A DNA stretch of 64,000 nucleotides from Muribaculaceae bacterium (GTDB lineage: Bacteria; Bacteroidota; Bacteroidia; Bacteroidales; Muribaculaceae), in NCBI GenBank assembly GCA_910573745.1, contig CAJSYI010000005.1, positions 1 to 64,000 of the forward strand. Reading direction: 5' to 3'. The notes beneath the pieces were generated by a model. That model made no database searches, had not been told where the DNA came from, and saw only the letters and a program-made list of their open reading frames with translations. This document shows positions 61,174 through 64,000 of this stretch, in pieces. Both the position numbers and the translations under genes were made by a program. Each line of letters opens with the position of its first letter. Within the stretch, counting starts at the first letter, position 1.

Positions 61174-61764
61174 ATGAAACGTAAGAAAATCATTATGTCA
61201 TGGTCGGAATGCCGTGTTGAAATCGGGCATACCGGGGAGAACGATGCAATGGCAACGCAACTCGTTTCGGTTGGCACGATAAACGACAAATCGACCTCGC
61301 TTGCTACTTCAGACGGCGAAACTCTGACAGCGAAAGCATCCGGCGGCAAGACCGTAGCCGAGGAAGAGGGCGAACCCGAAGTAACAATCACCACTCGCGT
61401 AAAGGAAATGGACTTCGACACCGAGCATCTCCTTACTGGCGCGGTTATCAGCACAGACGGTGACGAACTCGATGTTAATACCAACATCGTACAAGGCGAA
61501 TTTTCGGTCAAAGTCACTCCGAAGAATATAGGGGCGCAGGGCATCAAAGCTCCCAAATGCTCCGTCAAATTCCGCCCCGGCTCTTCCGAGGAAGAAGGCT
61601 CGTATGTTGACCTCACATTCAAAGTCATCGAAACTGAAGCCGGACTCCTCTACAAGAAGTTTAGGGTCAAAAAAACGGACTGGGCAGACCCCACGTTTGC
61701 ATCTGACCTTAACGCCGCGAAAGCCGCTGCCCCGGCAAAGCAGAACGCACCCGATGAAGCATAA
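61174..61764 (+). CDS. Major tail tube protein
   Basis: This 196-aa beta-rich protein has ECRVEIGHTGENDAMATQLV and the tail-tube-like core EVTITTRVKEMDFDTEHLLT. Position before the tail chaperone and tape measure identifies it as the tube subunit. A later Met (61195) is a possible alternative start. The C-terminal Ala/Pro-rich tail is likely flexible. Confidence 0.8.
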   Translation: MKRKKIIMSWSECRVEIGHTGENDAMATQLVSVGTINDKSTSLATSDGETLTAKASGGKTVAEEEGEPEVTITTRVKEMDFDTEHLLTGAVISTDGDELDVNTNIVQGEFSVKVTPKNIGAQGIKAPKCSVKFRPGSSEEEGSYVDLTFKVIETEAGLLYKKFRVKKTDWADPTFASDLNAAKAAAPAKQNAPDEA

Positions 61765-61818
61765 CACTCTGACAAGCGGAAAGACGCCCTTTCGAGTTGG
61801 AGGTGAAACTCGCACTTT

Positions 61819-61890
61819 GGCGCAATAGCTTAACGGTTAGAGCGACCTCAATATTAGAGGGATATGTTTGTTCGATTCAAACTTGTGCCA
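61819..61890 (+). tRNA. tRNA-like gene with abnormal anticodon loop
   Basis: This 72-nt cloverleaf has a full 7-bp acceptor stem (GGCGCAA with TTGTGCC, one G-T), discriminator A, D-stem GCTT/GAGC, and a perfect T arm GTTTG-TTCGATT-CAAAC. The anticodon stem has four good pairs and an A-G mismatch. The loop AATATTA lacks the nearly invariant U33. By position the anticodon would read UAU (Ile AUA codon). No CCA is encoded (CAA follows). It may be a decayed or unconventional tRNA inside the tail operon. Confidence 0.65.
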
Positions 61891-61912
61891 CAACTTATAA
61901 ACGCATCTGACA

Positions 61913-62437
61913 ATGGAAAATAACTTCACTACGATAGAGAGCAAAGTAGCAGCCGCCATCCTTGAACGAAAGGTAGGCTCTATCGAGATAGAGGGCGTGA
62001 CATACGAAATCGCGCCCCCCTCACTCGCTACGCTGATTCTCGTATCGGAAACAATATCGACACTCCCGACTTTCGACAAGCTCGACAAATCGCAGTGGCT
62101 TGACATAGTGGCACACTATGCGAAAGACTACAAACCGCTCGGCGACATAGCCGCGATTCTGATTCTCGGTGCAAAGAATCTGACCGAGAAACGAGAGCGA
62201 ATCATCGAGAAACGTCGCTTTTTCGGACTTCTCAAACGCCGTGTCAAAGTCGTTGAAACGATAGACCGCAAGGCAGAACTTGCCAACGCTCTACTTCTGA
62301 ACGTGCGCCCCTCGGTACTCAATGACACGATAATCGAGCGACTGAAGCAGAACGAGGCGGCAAGTTTTTTCGCCACTATCACTTCCCTAAGCGCGGTAAA
62401 TATTCTAAAGCCAACAAAAGCGGAAGTGATAAACTGA
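61913..62437 (+). CDS. Tail assembly chaperone, short form (gpG-like)
   Basis: This 174-aa protein (LILVSETISTLPTFDKLDKS, then VKVVETIDRKAELANALLLN) lies between tail tube and tape measure, where lambda gpG-type chaperones sit. The slippery heptamer T_TTT_TTC near its end lets some ribosomes shift back one frame to make a longer form. Normal termination gives this protein. Confidence 0.85.
   Translation: MENNFTTIESKVAAAILERKVGSIEIEGVTYEIAPPSLATLILVSETISTLPTFDKLDKSQWLDIVAHYAKDYKPLGDIAAILILGAKNLTEKRERIIEKRRFFGLLKRRVKVVETIDRKAELANALLLNVRPSVLNDTIIERLKQNEAASFFATITSLSAVNILKPTKAEVIN
62365..62371 (+). promoter_or_regulatory. Programmed -1 frameshift slippery heptamer
   Basis: TTTTTTC lies in frame as T_TTT_TTC inside the gpG-like gene. 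Shifting back one base continues into an open frame of 103 further codons that ends by ATGA overlap with the tape measure gene. No start codon opens that frame near its beginning, so frameshifting is the simplest reading. Confidence 0.85.
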
Positions 62438-62682
62438 ACGACAGTATATGGGCATCGGTACTTGGAGTTGCAAAGATATTCGGCGTAAGCGAGAAATACG
62501 CACTTTACGACATTAGCTTTTTGAATGCTTTGCTCTACTGCCGCGCAATGCCGATGCCGGACGATACAAGTAACAAAGACGATTCGGATGCACCGCTATA
62601 TGACGATAGCAAAGATGCTAACAACCCCGATAATTTCAATGATTTTGACAAAGACGAAGAAATTGAAGTAAAAGCGAGATGA
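62371..62682 (+). CDS. Frameshift extension of the tail chaperone (gpT-like part)
   Basis: These 103 codons, read after the -1 shift, begin RHYHFPKRGKYSKANKSGSD. They include a helical domain (SIWASVLGVAKIFGVSEKYA, then LYDISFLNALLYCRAMPM) and a very acidic tail (NPDNFNDFDKDEEIEV). Fused to 153 residues of the short form, this gives about 256 aa, the size class of GT chaperones that hold the tape measure during tail assembly. Confidence 0.82.
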   Translation, partial: RHYHFPKRGKYSKANKSGSDKLNDSIWASVLGVAKIFGVSEKYALYDISFLNALLYCRAMPMPDDTSNKDDSDAPLYDDSKDANNPDNFNDFDKDEEIEVKAR

Positions 62683-64000
62683 ACACGAATGACGGACTTT
62701 CCTATGCCGCGAGGGTTGATACCTCGGAATATGACGCAGCTCTCGACCACATGGCCGAGAAAGTCAGCGGCGTGACTTCGCAGATTGAGCAGGAAAGTGC
62801 GAGGATTCAACAGCTCATATCGTCTTCTATCCCGGAAGTTGACCTCAAATTTCTTCACGATGATACGCCGACATTGAACGCTATCGGCGAAGCATACGCG
62901 CATATAGCGCGAGTTATACGCGAGAACAACGAAGCCGTAGTTGAACTGCAAGATGCCTATCGCCACGTTACGGATGAAGCCAACAAATACGCGAATGTTC
63001 CCGGACGCGGCGAATATGTCAAAGAGCTACGACAGCAGCGCAAGGCGATTCAAGAAGTAATCGCGGCTCGCAAAGAAGTAATCGCGGCGGCACAAGCTGA
63101 AGAAAAAGAACTGCAAAAAAACGAGAAGTCATTAGTTGCAGCCGCCAACGCAGCCGAGAAACAAGCTAATTCCACACAGTCATTACGCCAGCGTATTCGT
63201 GAGCTTACAATGGAAGCTGCGGCGTTGCGAGATGCCGAGCAAGCACAAGGGCGTGAGATAGACAAGACTACCGGGCGTTATCGTGAAATCATCGAAGAAC
63301 TCGGACGCTTACGCGATATTCAAGGCGACATACAAGCAGCCGGAAACGTATTTGCCAATGACGAAAATCAGTTTGCCGGAGTAATATCGGGACTTACCGG
63401 CTTATCGGGCGCGTTTTCAGCAGCACAGGGCGCAGTAGGACTATTCGCCGGTGAGAATGAACATCTCCAAGAAATAATGCTGAAAGTGCAATCCCTAATG
63501 GCTATCACAATGGGGTTGCAGCAAGTTCAGCAGACATTAAACAAGGATTCCGCATTCTCTCTCGTAACGCTCAACTCGCTTAAACAAACGTGGAACAAGC
63601 TAATCGGAAAAAGTGCATCGGCACAGACACAAGAAGCAGCCGCCACAGCCACCGCGACAGCAGCACAGAACGCCAATACGACAGCGACAGCCGAGAATGC
63701 AGCAGTCACAGAAGCCGAAACAGCCGCACAGCAAGCGAACAATTCCGTTACGACTGCCGGAGCAGGCGCACAAGCGACCAACACAACTGCCACCAACGCG
63801 GCGACAGCGGCACAAAACGCTCACACCGGCGCATTGGTTGCCGGTACTGCCGCTTCAAAGGCAATGTCGATAGCAATGCGAGTGTTGAAACTCGCGCTTA
63901 TATCGACCGGCATAGGCGCGTTAGTCGTGCTTGTCGGTGAACTCGTGTCGTGGATAGTTGACCTATGCACCGCCGAAGACGAAGCGGTGAAACATACGCA
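62679..64000 (+). CDS. Tape measure protein, 5' part
   Basis: 440 codons are visible before the window edge. The start MNTNDGLSYAARVDTSEYDA is followed by long coiled coils (EYVKELRQQRKAIQEVIAAR). A threonine/alanine-rich low-complexity stretch lies at about 305-385 (TATATAAQNANTTATAENAA), then hydrophobic segments (about 400-425) typical of tape measures that insert in the membrane for DNA entry. It sets tail length. It overlaps the chaperone extension by ATGA. Confidence 0.9.
   Translation, partial: MNTNDGLSYAARVDTSEYDAALDHMAEKVSGVTSQIEQESARIQQLISSSIPEVDLKFLHDDTPTLNAIGEAYAHIARVIRENNEAVVELQDAYRHVTDEANKYANVPGRGEYVKELRQQRKAIQEVIAARKEVIAAAQAEEKELQKNEKSLVAAANAAEKQANSTQSLRQRIRELTMEAAALRDAEQAQGREIDKTTGRYREIIEELGRLRDIQGDIQAAGNVFANDENQFAGVISGLTGLSGAFSAAQGAVGLFAGENEHLQEIMLKVQSLMAITMGLQQVQQTLNKDSAFSLVTLNSLKQTWNKLIGKSASAQTQEAAATATATAAQNANTTATAENAAVTEAETAAQQANNSVTTAGAGAQATNTTATNAATAAQNAHTGALVAGTAASKAMSIAMRVLKLALISTGIGALVVLVGELVSWIVDLCTAEDEAVKHT

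Larger units (their letters stand above)
21822..64000 (+). mobile_element. Siphovirus prophage, left end to beyond the window edge
   Basis: Everything after mnmE is phage: integrase, repressor operon, recombination and replication genes, methyltransferases, terminase, portal, capsid, connectors, tail tube, tail chaperone and tape measure. The order is that of a long non-contractile-tailed phage. The right end is outside the window, so attL and attR cannot be compared. The left boundary lies between the mnmE stop and the integrase promoter; the 3' end of mnmE is the likely target. Head and tail genes look intact, so the element may be able to form particles. Confidence 0.93.

Noticed and set aside
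63590-63940. Arg/Ser/His-rich frames near the right edge
   Set aside because: They are alternative frames of the Ala/Thr-rich low-complexity part of the tape measure gene.
22033-64000. CRISPR array or diversity-generating retroelement
   Set aside because: No regularly spaced repeats and no reverse transcriptase were seen; the repeats in the cytosine methyltransferase are degenerate protein units inside one gene.

Overview
The window is a piece of a Bacteroidales chromosome, about 21.8 kb, followed by the left part of a large integrated siphovirus genome, about 42 kb, which runs off the right edge. The host assignment rests on a SusC/SusD pair, a LytS/LytTR two-component pair, a TonB-linked outer-membrane protein, many TAnnTTTG (-7) promoter elements, the near absence of Shine-Dalgarno sites and moderate base composition. 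It could be a Muribaculaceae-like or related gut genus, but the genus cannot be fixed from the sequence alone.

Host part (1-21,821). A long perfect inverted repeat lies near the left edge. Next come an orphan SusD/SusC uptake pair with no carbohydrate enzymes beside it, a coiled-coil lipoprotein, a LytS-type sensor kinase with a LytTR response regulator, an outer-membrane beta-barrel protein, an LptF/LptG permease, asd and fabD. A tightly overlapping operon then runs from PEP mutase through phosphonopyruvate decarboxylase, a 2-aminoethylphosphonate transaminase and a CTP-type nucleotidyltransferase. This is a pathway to nucleotide-activated aminoethylphosphonate, presumably for surface decoration. 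It continues by overlaps into a secreted or anchored DNA/RNA nuclease and mnmE.

Prophage part (about 21,822-64,000). A tyrosine integrase sits just after mnmE. A leftward five-gene lysogeny operon (repressor, TPR-like protein, small protein, lipoprotein, HTH protein) faces a rightward early operon across a promoter/operator region. The early operon encodes DNA-binding proteins, a Rad50/SbcC-like ATPase, a RecT annealase, a metallo-beta-lactamase-fold protein, a replication initiator and DnaC-like loader, a helicase-methyltransferase fusion, an unusual C5-cytosine methyltransferase with a repeat-built recognition region, MazG, SSB, a VRR-NUC nuclease and many tiny overlapping genes. A hairpin and promoter then start the late genes: a ParB-like protein, a glycosyltransferase resembling the TET-associated family, terminase, an SPP1-type portal and a Mu-F/SPP1-gp7-like head protein. 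After an inverted island the late genes resume with scaffold, capsid, connectors, tail tube, a degenerate tRNA-like gene, a tail assembly chaperone with a clear -1 frameshift site, and the start of the tape measure gene.

Most notable system. The head protein carries a complete-looking ADP-ribosyltransferase domain (R / STA / ExE) at its C terminus. Converging on it from the opposite strand, and sharing its terminator, is an operon with a DraG-type ADP-ribosylglycohydrolase and its own promoter. This looks like a virion-linked ADP-ribosylating effector paired with an erasing or immunity enzyme kept on during lysogeny. Two further cross-cutting signals are a shared CYTAATARG operator-like motif at three prophage control regions, and a recurrent AACGCAA box just upstream of prophage start codons on both strands.
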